This document shows, piece after piece, positions 63,896-64,000 of a stretch of 64,000 nucleotides of DNA. The DNA is from Shewanella psychrophila. Lineage in GTDB: Bacteria > Pseudomonadota > Gammaproteobacteria > Enterobacterales > Shewanellaceae. The stretch is from NCBI RefSeq assembly GCF_002005305.1, contig NZ_CP014782.1, forward strand, positions 6,014,001 to 6,078,000, given 5' to 3'. How positions within the stretch are numbered: position 1 is the stretch's first letter; each line of letters opens with the position of its first letter. The position numbers and the translations under genes were made by a program. The notes under the pieces were generated by a model. The model ran no database searches. It saw nothing but the letters and a program-made list of their open reading frames with translations, and had not been told where the DNA came from.

Positions 63896-63930
63896 ATGCA
63901 TAAAAAACCAGTAGTGCTAGCTACTGGTTT
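63896..63930 (-). terminator. Rho-independent terminator for a minus-strand gene at the right edge
   Basis: On the minus strand AAACCAGTAG (63930-63921), a 6-nt loop and CTACTGGTTT (63914-63905) form a 10-bp stem followed by TTTTATGC, with T-run at 63908-63903. It implies a minus-strand transcript entering from beyond 64000. Confidence 0.85.
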
Positions 63931-63960
63931 ACTCGCTTTATAAGATTAGCATAGACAAGC

Positions 63961-64000
63961 TTAACGTCTCTGAAAATAGGTTTGACTAAACAATAAGACC
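63961..64000 (-). CDS. 3' end of an unidentified minus-strand gene (partial)
   Basis: The frame ending in TAA at 63963-63961 reads LLFSQTYFQRR before its stop, 30 bp ahead of the minus-strand terminator at 63930. Thirteen codons are too few to name a product. Another frame stays open through the stem but would end inside the hairpin, so this one is preferred. Confidence 0.35.
   Translation of the reverse strand, partial: VLLFSQTYFQRR

Overview
The window reads as chromosomal DNA of a Shewanella-like marine gammaproteobacterium. The protein sequences track E. coli and Vibrio orthologues closely: an AcnB that restores to 865 residues, a PdhR-AceEF-Lpd operon, LpoA-YraN-DiaA-DolP and FtsN-HslVU. 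The combination of an MSHA pilus cluster next to csrD with a pilABCD-coaE-zapD-yacG-mutT block beside nadC-ampDE is typical of Shewanella. I see no prophage, integrase, CRISPR array, intact insertion sequence or tRNA; almost everything is core genome. The assignment rests on gene content and recalled family sequences, not on a search.

Layout. 1-7.5 kb (minus strand): MSHA type IV pilus assembly genes (mshN partial, mshM, mshL, mshK, mshJ, a PilN-like gene, mshI), many overlapping by 4 bp, followed by csrD (mshH of Vibrio). 7.8-11.4 kb (minus): a short malic enzyme, a secreted SNase-type nuclease, rpmE and a FimV-like exported protein. 11.5-18.9 kb (plus): priA, argS, ftsN, hslV-hslU behind a near-consensus sigma-32 promoter, and a DUF971 gene. 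19.0-29.7 kb: acnB (minus), a sugar-phosphatase gene (plus), an M13 lipoprotein peptidase (minus) and two tandem, nearly identical PlpD-type patatin/outer-membrane barrel proteins (minus). 29.8-34.3 kb: a 1492-residue periplasmic-propeller/PAS/GGDEF/EAL sensor (minus).

34.4-41.5 kb (minus): pdhR-aceE-aceF-lpdA, with a perfect PdhR operator in front of pdhR and a terminator between aceF and lpdA. 41.7-44.5 kb: ampD-ampE (minus), divergent from nadC (plus). 44.5-45.5 kb: a 0.94-kb non-coding stretch. 45.5-52.1 kb (plus): pilA, pilB, pilC, pilD, coaE, zapD, yacG, mutT. 52.6-55.8 kb (plus): a ProX-ProW-ProV betaine importer, with the binding protein first. 55.9-56.3 kb: the RNase P RNA gene rnpB (minus). 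56.4-60.8 kb: rsmI (minus) divergent from lpoA-yraN-diaA-dolP (plus). 60.9-64 kb: an EamA exporter (minus) divergent from a LysR regulator across a dyad, an orphan solute-binding protein, and the 3' end of a minus-strand gene running off the right edge.

Functional themes are two type IV pilus systems (MSHA and PilABCD), pyruvate and citrate metabolism, envelope growth (FtsN, LpoA, AmpD, ZapD, DolP) and protein quality control (HslUV). No clearly new multi-gene system is visible. The best candidates for a closer look are the tandem PlpD pair behind the large c-di-GMP sensor, the FimV-like orphan beside priA, the short FtsN, the partly duplicated dolP 3' end that supplies the C-terminus of the EamA protein, the 940-bp pilA upstream region, and the regulatory dyads before proX and between the EamA and LysR genes.
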